A stretch of 64,000 nt of DNA from Erythrobacter sp. NAP1 (GCF_000152865.1 NZ_CH672390.1:1744474-1808473), one strand, 5' to 3'. Positions 18,937 through 29,402 are shown, counted from the stretch's first letter. Program-made: numbers and translations. Notes: a model not told the origin generated them from the letters alone.

Positions 18937-21900
18937 TTGGATTGCCTTCCACTTGGACATTGCCACTAGCACCCTGACCGTAAAGCGAGCTGTCGCCGCC
19001 CGATGCGACCGGATCTTCGATGTCTGATTCCTCTTCAAGCTCTTCGGATTCCAACAAGCCAGGGAAGTCGATGCCGAACTCGTCATTGCTTTCCTGCTCA
19101 GTCACAACCACTGGCTGAGCCGCCTGGATTGGCGCTGCTACAACCGCCGGATTGTTGACCGGAGGCGCTTCCTCGATTGGCGGAGGCGGAGGCGGAGGCG
19201 GAGGAGGTGGCGGCGTCGGTGTTTCACCAACATCACAGCCATTGAGGATGCTGCAATTGTTGAACATCGCCGCCTCGGCAAAGCGCGATGCCAGCGTCTG
19301 AGGATCGCCGAAGTTCACCTCGTCAAAGAAGGCATTGCCGGTAATCCGTCCGCCATCGCTGGTGACACGGCTGCCATAAGCAAAGACGTTGATTGGATCG
19401 CCGGTGCCCGGACCAGAAACGCTGTCGGCCCCCCGTACTTCAAAAAAGAAGAACGGTGTGCGATCGCCAAAGTCAGTCTCGCCCGTGCCTTGGAACGGAT
19501 CGTTGATGTTATCGCCCGCAAAGTTCGGGAAGACCGATACCGATGCGGTGTAGTCGCCCGGCGGAACCGTCAGTTCGAGCAGCGTGTCGAAACGCGAGCC
19601 GGTGACCGGATCGGCCGGTACCCCGTCGCCGTCATCGTTCTGGCCGATGAGGTCGCCGTTGGGGCCGAACAGTGCAAGGATCGGGTCAAAGCCGCCTGCT
19701 GGTACTTCTGTTCCATCACCTGCGGTGCCGCCAGCATAGCTGAAGGTGCGCAGGGTCACGTTCGACGAATCCGCGACTGTGAACTCGAAGAACAGAACCT
19801 CGTCAGGAGTGCTCAAAGTGCCCGAGAAGGTGAACACCTCCTGCCCGCTCAGTGTGATCGTCGAGGTCAGTTGTCCGATAATCAGACCACCATCGCCAAC
19901 AAGAATACCGCCCGGCACTTCGTTGGTGCCGGTATTCTGGATGAGGATGTTCTCACCGGCGACAACCGCAACCGAATTGGCCCGGATGTATCCATCCGCA
20001 TCAAGCGTACCGTCATTGCTGTTCAGAGCGTCAGCAAGCCCTGCAAATTGAGGGTCCTCCGCGATCTGGGCAGCAAGGTCGGCGACTGCAGCGACAATTG
20101 TCTGCGACGACAAGCTCAGCGATCCGGCCAGGCTTTCATCAGGGCCGGTGATGCTTATGCCACCGGTTGGAATGATCACCTCAAGGGTTTCGCCAGCGTT
20201 GATGCGCAATTGATCGGTTGCTGCTGCGCTGATCATTCGGACCTGCCCGGCGACGCGGATTGCGCCAGGGGTCGAGATCGATAGGCTCGACACACCTTCC
20301 TCAAGCGAGCCGAACACCGTGATGTCGCCGATCAAAATGTCGGGAAGCGAACCACTTTGTCCGGTGACTATCGGCGCAGTGAACGAAGCTGTTCCCGCAT
20401 CGATCCGCGCGGCCTCGGCCTGGCTCAAAGTGTAGCCAAACGTGGCCGAGGGATCAGGCGACGGAAGCTCACCAAGAAGCGCAGTCGCGTCCTCATTCGT
20501 CGACACCAGGTTGAAGCTGTTCCCGCCAATGCGTGAGCCTTCGTTGATCTCGATATCGTTTGAGGACAGCAGGACCGTTGCGCCGCCGAAGCTGATGAAA
20601 TCATCGTTATCGCCGAAGAAGCGCAGCGTGCCGTCGGTGAAGATATCGATATCGGCGCTCGGCGAAGAGACGCTCGGCCCGCCGATGATGCTGTTGTTGG
20701 CGGTCCTCACCTCAAAATTGTCGAACACATCGATGAACAGGTCATTCGAGACCTGGATATCGCCGCCAGTCGCGATCAGTGCCGACGGGCCCTGTTCGCC
20801 GGGCAACGCATCGCCTAGCGCAGTTCCGCGAAGGTTTTGAGTGACCAGTCGGCCATTGAGGACCCGCACCGTGAACTGCCCAACCTCATTGGCTGGCTCT
20901 CCGCTGCCATCGATCGAACCGCCGGTCGCGTTCACGTCGATATCGACATTGCCGACATTGACGATCGAAGCGCCGGGCACTTCCTGGCTTCCGACCTGCA
21001 GTGTAGCGAAACCGCCATTCGCATCGTCGCCCGGCGATGTCGTGCCGGCAGCGCTGAGATTGAGACTGCTCAGCTGAGCGTTGGTCTCACCAATGAATGT
21101 TGCGCGAACATCGCCCCCGCCGACGTCGCCGCCTTCGGTGTCGAGCACTGGTTCGCCAGTCACGGGATCGATCGGCACAGTGCCGGTTGAGTTCGCCGAA
21201 AGCGAAAGTGCTCCGCCTGACACTTGCGATCCGCTGACGAACAGGTTGGCGCTGCCCCCGCTGGAGAAGCCAACCGTGCCTCCTCCAAGACCGCCAGTAC
21301 CATCCGCACTGATCGTGAGCGAGGCGCCAAAGTCGACATCAGAATTCACGATGTCGAGATCAACGCGTCCGCCTTCGCCGTCGCCACCTTCGACAAGACC
21401 GCGGCCGCCAAGTCCATCGGCGGTGATCGAACTGGAGCCGGTGAGGTTCACCGTCGAACCGTCAATGCTGATGTCGATCTGACCGCCCTCGCCCGAACCG
21501 CCGTCAGCGGTGGGGTCGTTGTCGTCATCACCGCTGTCACCCCCGATTCCGTTGGCAGAGAACATCAGGCCAGCGACATTCAGGATCGAATCGACAAGAC
21601 TAAGATCGATCGTCCCGCTGCTAGCGTTGCCGGGATTACCGGCTCCTCCGGTGGCGGTGGCGCTTAGTGATAGAAGCCCTGCCTGAGTCATGCTGCCAGC
21701 GATCGAAACAGTCGACCCGGTGAGAGTGAGGTCTACGTTTCCTCCGGTTGCATCACCGCCAAACACGCCCGTCCCACCGATGGCGTTTGCCGAGAAGGAA
21801 TTGAGCGTACCAGGGATGGTTATTGGCGTCTGCTGACCGGATGGGTCGAAGTTAAAGCCGGTCGTGTCCGGTTGGGTCGCCAACTGCAAGTCAGAACCAC

Positions 21901-24900
21901 TGATGTCGACCGTGATAGTGCCGCCCGTGGCTGATCCGCCTTGACCGATCATTGCATCAGATGCCGATCCGCCGACTGCATCCGCATTCACGAGAATCGC
22001 ACCGCCACCCGTGATATCGGTGCCTGAGATTGCTACGGTTACATTTGCACCTGTGGCATTTCCTCCTGCCTCAATTCCGGCACCGCCAGTCGTGGGGCCT
22101 GAGATGAGGAGTTCGGCAATGCCATCAGCGTTAGCAACAAAGTTGATGACGCTGTCCGTGACATTGACGGAAGCCTCGCCTCCCGTCGCATCACCGCCAA
22201 TTGAGCCTGTCCCACCAGCATTCTGAACCGGCACGATATTGCGACCGACCAGATTGAGCGTCGAGTTCTCAACCAAGAGCGAGGCGCTCCCACCTGAGCC
22301 GTTACCGCCGGTCCCTGAACCGGACCCGGCGCCACCTTGGCCGCCGCTCGTCCCGGCGAACAATTCTATGGTGAGTTCGCCGCCATTGGTTACAGTTACA
22401 TCGCGAACGCCTCCGGTCGCATCTCCCCCCGACACGTCAAAGCCGTTGTCGAACAACTGCCCCCCGATGCTGAAGACCGATAGGAATACCCGCCCTGCAT
22501 CGACGGTGCCACCGTCGACTTCGACGAGGCCGAGGCCGCCGAAACCGGCACCACCCGTGCCACCATCAACCCTTGCTTCGCCTCCGAAGCCTCGTGCCGT
22601 AATTGCATTGCCAAATGGCGCGGCGGGATCGGAGGAGAGGCTAATCGAACCCCCGTTTACTGCAGACAGGATTGATTCACCGCCCGATCCGGTACCGCCT
22701 ATGCCTGTTCCTCCGGTTGCAATGCCGCCTTGGCCATTTGCTCCGAGGATCGAGCTAGCCGAGCTACCACCCATGTTTTCATTTGCATTGAGAACAGTAA
22801 CTTGGCTGCCAGAATCGGTGCTGATCAGCTCGGCAAGACCGCCAACACCCGCACCGCCAGCGGTGGCATCGCCAGACCCACCAGTGCCGTTTGCAGCGAC
22901 CAGAAGGCTTCCGATCGAGATGGTGCCACCTGCTTGAGCCTGTACGAAAGATCTCCCGCCGGTTCCGACACCGCCTGTGAAATCAACACCGCCGTCGCCG
23001 CCGAAGCCGTCAGCAACAACTCGCGCATTCCCAGCAATGTCACCAGTACCCGCGCTAGCTGTGAACACGGCAAGGTCAGCGACCCCGCCAGTGCCGTCCC
23101 CGCCATTTCCGTTGGCCGAAGAGCCGCCGAAGCCTGTCGAATCCACTGAAACATCGCCGGTGACTCTCGTAGTGCCACCCTGGAAGCCCATAAAGCTCTG
23201 GCCACCGATCCCGGCGCCGCCATCGCCGTTGAAGCCAAAACCGCCCTGACCGATAGCAAAGGCAGTCAAGCTATCGATATTGATCGTGCCGCCATCCGTG
23301 GTGTTGGTGAAGACGCCAACGCGCTCTCCGCCGGTGCCGGTGCCTCCGACACCGCCTTCGCCTCCGGTTCCGTTGCCTGATGCGAAGACATCAGTAGCGG
23401 TAAAGCTGCCACCTCGCGTAGACGCGAGTGCGCGATTGCCCGTGCCATTGCCGCCATTGCCTCGGGCGTCAGTCGTAGAGCCGCCAAATCCGCCTGTGCC
23501 GCCAATTCCGTTCGAAATTACAGCAACCGTGCCGAGTTGGATCGAACCGTTGCCAACCAGCGGCGAGGCATCGAGGAAGGAGACCGTGCCGACGTTGGCA
23601 TCGCCGCCAAGACCGTCACCGCCGGTACCACCCGCTTGATCAGGACCACCATTGCCTCCAGCACCGCCAGTACCATCGGCGGCAATCGTGGAAGCCCCGG
23701 AGACGGTGATGAAACCATTGTCGCTTCCAGCCGCAATGCGGGCAAAGCTGACCTCGTTGTCATCGCCAGCCAGAACGAAGTCGAAGTTCCCGCCAAAGCC
23801 GTCACCGCCGCGACCGGCCGCGATCGTGTCGCCATCGCCATTGCCGCCGACACCGCCAAAGCCGTTCGAGAATGCGCCGGCTTCGCCGCCAATCGTCAGG
23901 CGCGCAGCAAGCGTCTCCGTGCCGATCGCTGCGATATTTGCCTGGCCAGCTTGGCCATCGCCCCCTCGTCCGCCCGCTCCGATAGCCGCACCACCGCGTG
24001 CGTCCGAATTGACGAAGAGATTGCCACCGACAGTCGCCTCGGCACCGCCTTCGACGATGAATGCGGCCATGCCAGCGAACGCATCGCCGCCGTCGAAGCC
24101 GACACCGCCCATGGCAAAGGCGAGCGTGTCATAGTCACCGGTAAGCTCGAAAACCGCACCGTTCTCAAGAAGCGTAACAGATTCGCCTGCAATGCCGGTG
24201 CCGCCTTTGCCGGTCCCGATATTGTTGCCGCCATTACCATCGGCCTGCATGTTGATGTCACCGTCGATGAAGACGGTGCTGAGGCCCTGGATCTCAATGC
24301 GAGAGTCGCCGCCTTCGGCTTCGGCCCCCAGCGTGCTCGAGAGGCCCGAGCCGGAAAAGCCGGTCGAATCCAGCCTGACATTGCCGTTGATGGTCAGCAG
24401 GTTGCCTTCGTCGACGAGTCCCTCCCCATCGACGCGAATATTGGCATCCCCACCGTTGCCCGATCCGCCTTCGCCAGTGGTGCTGCTTCCGCCGAACCCG
24501 AAGCCTTGGAGCAAAACGTCGCCATTGATGGTCAGCTCTCCGACATCGAAAACATCTATCGCAGCACCGCCACCGCTTCCAAGGCCTGAGGCAAGCGTGC
24601 CCGTGCCCCCGCGAGCGTCGGAAATCGCATTCAGCGAAGCAATCGTGGCCGAACCGCCAGCGCTGACAGACAGCACCGAATTGCCTCCCAGGCCATCACC
24701 ACCAATGTTGCCAAAGCCGCCATCAGCGTCGGAAAGAAGCAAAACGTCGCCTGCGATCGCCGTGTCTGCGCGCGCGCTGAATACGGCATCACCGCCTTGG
24801 CCAGTTCCGCCGTCACCTGCAGTTGAGCTGGGTCCTGCCGCGCCGCCGTTTCCGCCGAATGCCGTGGCGTCGACCTCAATTGCGCCGAAACTGGCTGAAC

Positions 24901-27475
24901 CAATGCCGATCGATCCGTCGCCGAGCAGGAATGCGAGACCAACCTGCGCAAGGCCGCCAAAAGCGTCACCGCCACGACCGCCCGCCTGCGAGGTAGCTCC
25001 AGCGCCTCCATTGCCGCCGGTGCCGGCAGCTTGTGCAATTGAGATGCCGCCCACAGAGATTGATCCGTTATCACCACCTGCAAGGATGAAAGCGCCATTG
25101 TTAGGTACGGCTTGCGGGTTTGCCTGATTGGGCGTCAGAAACTGTCCGCCTAGACCAATTCCGCCGTTGCCAGCCGGAGAATCGGACGTCGCGTCGCCAC
25201 CGTTGCCACCCTCGCCATCGGCGCTGACGGTCGCATTACCTGAGATAGTAAGGCTTGCAGTGCCTGTGAGCGTACCGCTTGCTTGCAAAAACGCATTGCC
25301 GCCCTCTCCACGACCACCGTCGCCGCCCGAATTGACCGCACTTCCGCCGGAACCGATCGCAATGGCCTCTGCGTTTCCACCGACAGTGATCGTGCCGACG
25401 TCAACCCGTAAGCCCGCGAAGCCGCCGAAAGCGTCGCCGCCGCTGTCCCCTGAGCCACCAGTGGCGCGCGCGACGCCAAGGAAGTCGCCGCTAATGTCCA
25501 GTGTGCCGCCTTGGTCGAAGAAGACGTTCGCTCCACCACCACGCGCCTCACCCCCTTGACCGGCCTGATTGAAGCCGCCGAGCGCGCTAGCGTCCAGCGT
25601 GAGGTCACCATCGATGTTTATCGACCCAGTCGAACCGATGAATACGAGTGAGCTTCCGGCGGTTGCGCTTGCTCCGGGTCCGGAGATGTTGGAGTCACCT
25701 GCGCTCGCGAAAGTGCTGAGTTGGGCGCCGCCATTCAGATTGATCGTACTCGTATCGAGCGACTGAAGAATAGCCAAACCGCCGACGCCGTCCGACCCTG
25801 TCGAGGTGTCGGTCAGTGAGCCGTCCGCAGTGAAGAAGGTGCCCGCGCCTAAGAAGGCGAGACCATCGATAGTAACCTGCCCATTTCCGGTCGCAAAGAT
25901 CTGAGCGGTTCCGCCTGTCAGCGTGCCTGCGGAAAGAATATCGTTAAAGATCGGGAGGATACCGCCTGTAGCGACGACATCGAGCTCGCCAGCGATGAAC
26001 AAGTTTCCGTCGGTGGACGCAACTGTGGCGTCACCACCCGTAGCGGAACCCGCTTGCTGGAACTCAACATCAAACCCAGCAAATGCACTCGCACTGACTT
26101 CGACGTTGCCTCCGATTGAAAGGGTACCCCCGCCAAAGGCATCGATGAAGGCACTGCCGGCTTGCGCATCGATGAAAGAGGTATCTTGGAATGCTGCGCC
26201 TTCGAGCGCCAGATCATCAGCCGTAACAAGAACGTCACCGGTGATGGTGAAGTCCTGTCCGTTGCTGGCTGTCAGTTCGGAAAAATTGGCGCCAAGCATG
26301 AACAGATTGCCGTCGATGGAACTTGGGCCATTGAAGGCCGTGACCTGCACCTCTTCATTTGCCACGGCGAGGATGCTGCTACTGGCGGTAAAGTCAGTCA
26401 GAAAAACACTGCCAGCAACATCGCTAGAAGTGGCACGGTTCTCGAACAGCTGAGTGATATTGCCACTGACATTACCACCAGCGGCAGACCGTCCGCTCAC
26501 ATCATAGTTCGCCGACAGGATGATCTCACCATTCACAATCCCTGCGCTTGCAGCCGGCTGGAAACCCAGATTTCCGCTGAATAGAAGCGAAATAGGATCG
26601 GTTTGCGCTGCGGCTACAGCGTAGATCAGGTGGTTGTCGCCGGTAACGCCTGTGCTCGACGGACCTCCGACGTCACCATCGAAGACGATCGCGTTTCCGA
26701 CAGTCGTGCCGGTCGGAATCTGGATGTCGAACAGGCCGTTCGAGACGGTGATGTTGACCGCCTCACCAGCCACATAGGCCTGGCTGCCGTTGATATCCGA
26801 GGTGCCGAACATCTGGATTTCTGCGGCGGTAACAGCAAAGAAGGAATTCTCTGCGCTCGCGGTGATTATAGCACCGGGATTAATCTGGACTCTGGCGGTC
26901 GTCGGCGTGCCACCCATCTGCAACTGCCCGCCGTTCAGCGCGAAATTGTCAAAGCTAGCGAGGTCGATGTCGAGCGTCGTCAGAATCAGATTCCCGACGT
27001 CGAAAAGGGCATTGTCGCCGATCAGGAGACCTGTGGGCGAATAAAACGCGACGGTGCCGCCAGGACCGATAGGGAGCCCCTGCCCATCGATAATCTGCGA
27101 AATGACGGTGCCGTCAATCACCGCAATGTTGCCATTGGTGGACGGCAGAATCCGGTTCAGGACCGCAAACTCGCCAAGCAGTTGATCGCCGTCATTCTGG
27201 AAGGTTACATCGTTGCCGTTAGGCAGGAAGTCGAGCGCGTTTCCAGCGTTGTCCTGATCAGGAGTCCAGTCGATCACCGCAGTCGGCGTGCCGAGGATGA
27301 TAACCTCGCTGCCGGTTGCGGTGAACACGCGCCCGACATCACCTGAGACGATCGTCTCTGTCGCCTGGATCGCCTGAGCGCTTGCCTGGTTCGGCGCCGC
27401 CAACATTCCCATGGCCATTGCAGCGGAGCCGCAGCCGATCAGAAGTTTCGAGCGGTTATGGTTCAGATGAGCCAT
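18929..27475 (-). CDS. Giant two-partner-secretion exoprotein (FHA-like TpsA) with Gly-rich repeats
   Basis: 2848 residues. A signal peptide (LLIGCGSAAMAMGMLAAPNQASA) leads to a filamentous-haemagglutinin-type TPS domain (about 35-290; VINWTP-like VIDWTPDQDN, NGNIAVIDGTVI, YSPTGLLIGDNA), the part recognised by TpsB. A long parallel-beta-helix-like region follows (about 330-2400) in which Gly-rich GGxGxGG segments alternate with beta strands. A DVUA0089-type domain lies near 2540-2690 (ASN-free beta sandwich with GGFDPILALFGPNGDLI and LTVPPGDYTASVSVF). A run of 13 prolines near 2750-2765 and an acidic tail end the protein. GGAGA 7 nt before ATG is the ribosome site. The gene begins 1 nt after tpsB and overlaps the CHAT gene by 8 nt. 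Adhesin or biofilm matrix role is inferred from family. Confidence 0.88.
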   Translation of the reverse strand: MAHLNHNRSKLLIGCGSAAMAMGMLAAPNQASAQAIQATETIVSGDVGRVFTATGSEVIILGTPTAVIDWTPDQDNAGNALDFLPNGNDVTFQNDGDQLLGEFAVLNRILPSTNGNIAVIDGTVISQIIDGQGLPIGPGGTVAFYSPTGLLIGDNALFDVGNLILTTLDIDLASFDNFALNGGQLQMGGTPTTARVQINPGAIITASAENSFFAVTAAEIQMFGTSDINGSQAYVAGEAVNITVSNGLFDIQIPTGTTVGNAIVFDGDVGGPSSTGVTGDNHLIYAVAAAQTDPISLLFSGNLGFQPAASAGIVNGEIILSANYDVSGRSAAGGNVSGNITQLFENRATSSDVAGSVFLTDFTASSSILAVANEEVQVTAFNGPSSIDGNLFMLGANFSELTASNGQDFTITGDVLVTADDLALEGAAFQDTSFIDAQAGSAFIDAFGGGTLSIGGNVEVSASAFAGFDVEFQQAGSATGGDATVASTDGNLFIAGELDVVATGGILPIFNDILSAGTLTGGTAQIFATGNGQVTIDGLAFLGAGTFFTADGSLTDTSTGSDGVGGLAILQSLDTSTINLNGGAQLSTFASAGDSNISGPGASATAGSSLVFIGSTGSINIDGDLTLDASALGGFNQAGQGGEARGGGANVFFDQGGTLDISGDFLGVARATGGSGDSGGDAFGGFAGLRVDVGTITVGGNAEAIAIGSGGSAVNSGGDGGRGEGGNAFLQASGTLTGTASLTISGNATVSADGEGGNGGDATSDSPAGNGGIGLGGQFLTPNQANPQAVPNNGAFILAGGDNGSISVGGISIAQAAGTGGNGGAGATSQAGGRGGDAFGGLAQVGLAFLLGDGSIGIGSASFGAIEVDATAFGGNGGAAGPSSTAGDGGTGQGGDAVFSARADTAIAGDVLLLSDADGGFGNIGGDGLGGNSVLSVSAGGSATIASLNAISDARGGTGTLASGLGSGGGAAIDVFDVGELTINGDVLLQGFGFGGSSTTGEGGSGNGGDANIRVDGEGLVDEGNLLTINGNVRLDSTGFSGSGLSSTLGAEAEGGDSRIEIQGLSTVFIDGDINMQADGNGGNNIGTGKGGTGIAGESVTLLENGAVFELTGDYDTLAFAMGGVGFDGGDAFAGMAAFIVEGGAEATVGGNLFVNSDARGGAAIGAGGRGGDGQAGQANIAAIGTETLAARLTIGGEAGAFSNGFGGVGGNGDGDTIAAGRGGDGFGGNFDFVLAGDDNEVSFARIAAGSDNGFITVSGASTIAADGTGGAGGNGGPDQAGGTGGDGLGGDANVGTVSFLDASPLVGNGSIQLGTVAVISNGIGGTGGFGGSTTDARGNGGNGTGNRALASTRGGSFTATDVFASGNGTGGEGGVGGTGTGGERVGVFTNTTDGGTINIDSLTAFAIGQGGFGFNGDGGAGIGGQSFMGFQGGTTRVTGDVSVDSTGFGGSSANGNGGDGTGGVADLAVFTASAGTGDIAGNARVVADGFGGDGGVDFTGGVGTGGRSFVQAQAGGTISIGSLLVAANGTGGSGDATAGGAGVGGLAELISTDSGSQVTVLNANENMGGSSASSILGANGQGGIATGGTGIGGTGSGGESILSAVNGGSISLSSDPAAPFGNAITARGFGGEARVDGGTGGAGFGGLGLVEVDGGTVDAGRVFLSVFSIGGQLFDNGFDVSGGDATGGVRDVTVTNGGELTIELFAGTSGGQGGAGSGSGTGGNGSGGSASLLVENSTLNLVGRNIVPVQNAGGTGSIGGDATGGEASVNVTDSVINFVANADGIAELLISGPTTGGAGIEAGGNATGANVTVAISGTDITGGGAILVNADAVGGSASDAMIGQGGSATGGTITVDISGSDLQLATQPDTTGFNFDPSGQQTPITIPGTLNSFSANAIGGTGVFGGDATGGNVDLTLTGSTVSIAGSMTQAGLLSLSATATGGAGNPGNASSGTIDLSLVDSILNVAGLMFSANGIGGDSGDDDNDPTADGGSGEGGQIDISIDGSTVNLTGSSSITADGLGGRGLVEGGDGEGGRVDLDIVNSDVDFGASLTISADGTGGLGGGTVGFSSGGSANLFVSGSQVSGGALSLSANSTGTVPIDPVTGEPVLDTEGGDVGGGDVRATFIGETNAQLSSLNLSAAGTTSPGDDANGGFATLQVGSQEVPGASIVNVGNVDIDVNATGGSIDGSGEPANEVGQFTVRVLNGRLVTQNLRGTALGDALPGEQGPSALIATGGDIQVSNDLFIDVFDNFEVRTANNSIIGGPSVSSPSADIDIFTDGTLRFFGDNDDFISFGGATVLLSSNDIEINEGSRIGGNSFNLVSTNEDATALLGELPSPDPSATFGYTLSQAEAARIDAGTASFTAPIVTGQSGSLPDILIGDITVFGSLEEGVSSLSISTPGAIRVAGQVRMISAAATDQLRINAGETLEVIIPTGGISITGPDESLAGSLSLSSQTIVAAVADLAAQIAEDPQFAGLADALNSNDGTLDADGYIRANSVAVVAGENILIQNTGTNEVPGGILVGDGGLIIGQLTSTITLSGQEVFTFSGTLSTPDEVLFFEFTVADSSNVTLRTFSYAGGTAGDGTEVPAGGFDPILALFGPNGDLIGQNDDGDGVPADPVTGSRFDTLLELTVPPGDYTASVSVFPNFAGDNINDPFQGTGETDFGDRTPFFFFEVRGADSVSGPGTGDPINVFAYGSRVTSDGGRITGNAFFDEVNFGDPQTLASRFAEAAMFNNCSILNGCDVGETPTPPPPPPPPPPPPIEEAPPVNNPAVVAAPIQAAQPVVVTEQESNDEFGIDFPGLLESEELEEESDIEDPVASGGDSSLYGQGASGNVQVEGNPND
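20900..25560 (-). repeat. Degenerate Gly-rich repeat array inside the TPS exoprotein
   Basis: The encoded protein shows a recurring unit of roughly 40-50 residues: a beta-like stretch such as ISGNATVSADG, then a turn such as GEGGNGGDATS and GNGGIGLGG. More than thirty units can be counted by eye. In the C-terminal third the unit changes to the form GGxVDLTLTGSTVSIAG followed by LSLSATATGGAG. DNA identity between copies is low, so the array is old or under diversifying pressure rather than freshly duplicated. The GGx coding bias creates long antisense open frames rich in Pro and Ser, which are not genes. Confidence 0.75.
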
Positions 27476-27476
27476 C

Positions 27477-29402
27477 TTAGTATCTCCACGGGAAAAGTCG
27501 GGCGGTTACGCTGAACATGAAGCGGACGTCGCCGCGTTGTATCGCGAGGTCCGGGCGTTCGAGCGGGACCGCGACAAATGCGTCAGCCTGGATCTTGGAG
27601 CCCCATGCAGCACGCACGCCGCCGCCAGCTGACCAGAGGCGATCGGGATTGAGCGGCCTGCGGCTGGGATCTTCGTTCCAGGCATAGGCAACGTCAGTGA
27701 AAACGTATGGCTGGTAAGCGACCTCTTCCGGCCCGGCGGGTGCGAGCGTGCCGTAGCTGACCTCAAACGAAGCCGCGACGCCGCTGTCGCCAAGGACGGC
27801 GCCCGGATCGTATCCACGACCAATCGAGAAGCTGCCTGCTGCGAACTCTTCGAATGCTGGAAGCGGATCGTCGGAATACTGTGCAAACGTCTCCAACGAG
27901 AAGGTCACCATGGGGTCAGGACGAAACTCCAGTGCTCCGTCATACCGGAACAGCAGCGGCTCGGGATCAGCCTCGATCCTGCTTGGCGGAATTGAGCCAC
28001 CGGTGGTGCAAGCGAGCGGGTTCGCTCTGCAATCGGGGCTAGTCTCGAAAACGTCGAGTCCCTTGCGCACTTCGAAGCCCCAGCGATAACGCCAGCGCGG
28101 CTCAAACGGCGAGTAGCCATCGATCCGCCGCACGCTGCGCTCATCGGTGCGTTCACCAGAAATCCTGGCGAACAACGTGCGCACGCGATCGGTCGACAAG
28201 GCAAAGTTGTTGACGTCGACTTCCTGGTTGACGAGATCGAAACCGCCCGCAGCAAAGATGCTCGACCGGCGCGAACGCTGGAGTGGATAGGTCGCGAAAA
28301 TGCCAGCGAGGAAAGTCTCTGAATCAACGTCAAAGTTCGGAAGGCCGACATCAGGATTGGTCACACTGTAGGTGAGATTCATTCCGAGCCGCAGACCTTC
28401 TCCGCCCACGGCAAAATCGTGACCGAACTGGTACGTTTGTTGCTCGGTAAACTCTAGCGTTGAATAGGCAGCAACCGACGTTCGATCACCCAGCCCGGTG
28501 ATGTCATAAACCTCGCCGCGGACGAGGCCACCAAAGCGCCCGATGGCCTTCGAGCCGAAATTCTGAACGTTCAGATCGATGACCCCGCGCTGGCGCACGA
28601 CAGCGATTTCACCCAACAGGTCCCCAGGCGCTCCGCCCGCAGCAGGGCGCAGCGAGAGTCGCACCGCGACGCCGGGGAGGTCGTCAGCAAGCAATAGATA
28701 TCGCTCCGCCTCCTGGGTGTTGAAGACAGGCTCGTCCGTAAGTTTTTCGAGATATGCGGCGACAAGCCCTTCGGATGGCCCCGCATCGCCGCGGACGCGA
28801 ACGCCTGTCAGCCTGCCGAACACCACTCCGAAATCGGCGACACCGTCGCTGAGATTCTGTTCCGGAATCTCGACGGTAGCCAGGTAACCCTGTGAGCGAA
28901 GGATCGAATTGGCCTGTGCGCGGATATCGCACAAAACCGCAAGCGGGAGTTCACGGCCAAGATAGCCGTCATAGGCATCTTGAAGCGAGAGGCCGGGAAC
29001 TTTCTCTAGGCCAGAAAACTGAACGCCTGAGAGCGTTAGCGTAATCTCGGAATATTCCTCGCGATCGAGCACACAGGGTGAGCGTTCTAAATCACCGTCG
29101 ATCGTCAGCGTGACGCTTCGATCTTCACGGCGAAGCTCTGGAGGCGTCAATTGGTTTCGTGCTGGAGGGGTCGTGACCGGAGGCAGTTGCGCACCTGGCG
29201 CCGTTTGAGCCGATGCAGCCTCGAACGGAGCGAGCGCCATTGCGGCGATTGCAAATGACGAAATCGAGCCGGCAATCGTTCCGCGCCTTAGCCCGCTTTT
29301 CACCGCGTCATTCAAAGACTCAGGACCAGCATCCGATGAAAACCGAACGCAATTCGACAATTGATCAAGTGTTGACAAACGTGCCCCCATCTTTGCCCCC
29401 AT
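27477..29402 (-). CDS. TpsB outer-membrane secretion pore (ShlB/FhaC family)
   Basis: 641 residues. TpsB proteins are Omp85-superfamily barrels that recognise the TPS domain of the exoprotein with POTRA domains and move it across the outer membrane. The signal region is long; the hydrophobic stretch IAGSISSFAIAAMALAPFEAASA ends near residue 65. POTRA-like ITLTLSGVQFSGLEKVPGL and ANSILRSQGYLATVEIPEQNL precede the barrel, which ends in a typical aromatic residue (RLFPWRY). FhaC-type loop-6 VRGY is replaced here by SIGRGYDPGAVLGDSG, close to the known pattern. The start is uncertain: ATG 29402 and ATG 29390 both fit, and the latter has GGGGG upstream. The pairing with the adjacent giant exoprotein (1-nt gap) is canonical. 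Confidence 0.88.
   Translation of the reverse strand: MGAKMGARLSTLDQLSNCVRFSSDAGPESLNDAVKSGLRRGTIAGSISSFAIAAMALAPFEAASAQTAPGAQLPPVTTPPARNQLTPPELRREDRSVTLTIDGDLERSPCVLDREEYSEITLTLSGVQFSGLEKVPGLSLQDAYDGYLGRELPLAVLCDIRAQANSILRSQGYLATVEIPEQNLSDGVADFGVVFGRLTGVRVRGDAGPSEGLVAAYLEKLTDEPVFNTQEAERYLLLADDLPGVAVRLSLRPAAGGAPGDLLGEIAVVRQRGVIDLNVQNFGSKAIGRFGGLVRGEVYDITGLGDRTSVAAYSTLEFTEQQTYQFGHDFAVGGEGLRLGMNLTYSVTNPDVGLPNFDVDSETFLAGIFATYPLQRSRRSSIFAAGGFDLVNQEVDVNNFALSTDRVRTLFARISGERTDERSVRRIDGYSPFEPRWRYRWGFEVRKGLDVFETSPDCRANPLACTTGGSIPPSRIEADPEPLLFRYDGALEFRPDPMVTFSLETFAQYSDDPLPAFEEFAAGSFSIGRGYDPGAVLGDSGVAASFEVSYGTLAPAGPEEVAYQPYVFTDVAYAWNEDPSRRPLNPDRLWSAGGGVRAAWGSKIQADAFVAVPLERPDLAIQRGDVRFMFSVTARLFPWRY

Noticed and set aside
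20900..25560. CRISPR-like or tandem DNA repeat in the exoprotein gene
   Set aside because: Repetition is at protein level only; no constant DNA repeat with spacers exists.
19490..27346. Several plus-strand Pro/Ser-rich open frames across the TPS exoprotein
   Set aside because: They arise from GGN codons on the other strand. No ribosome site, no domain; the minus-strand frame is continuous for 2848 codons.
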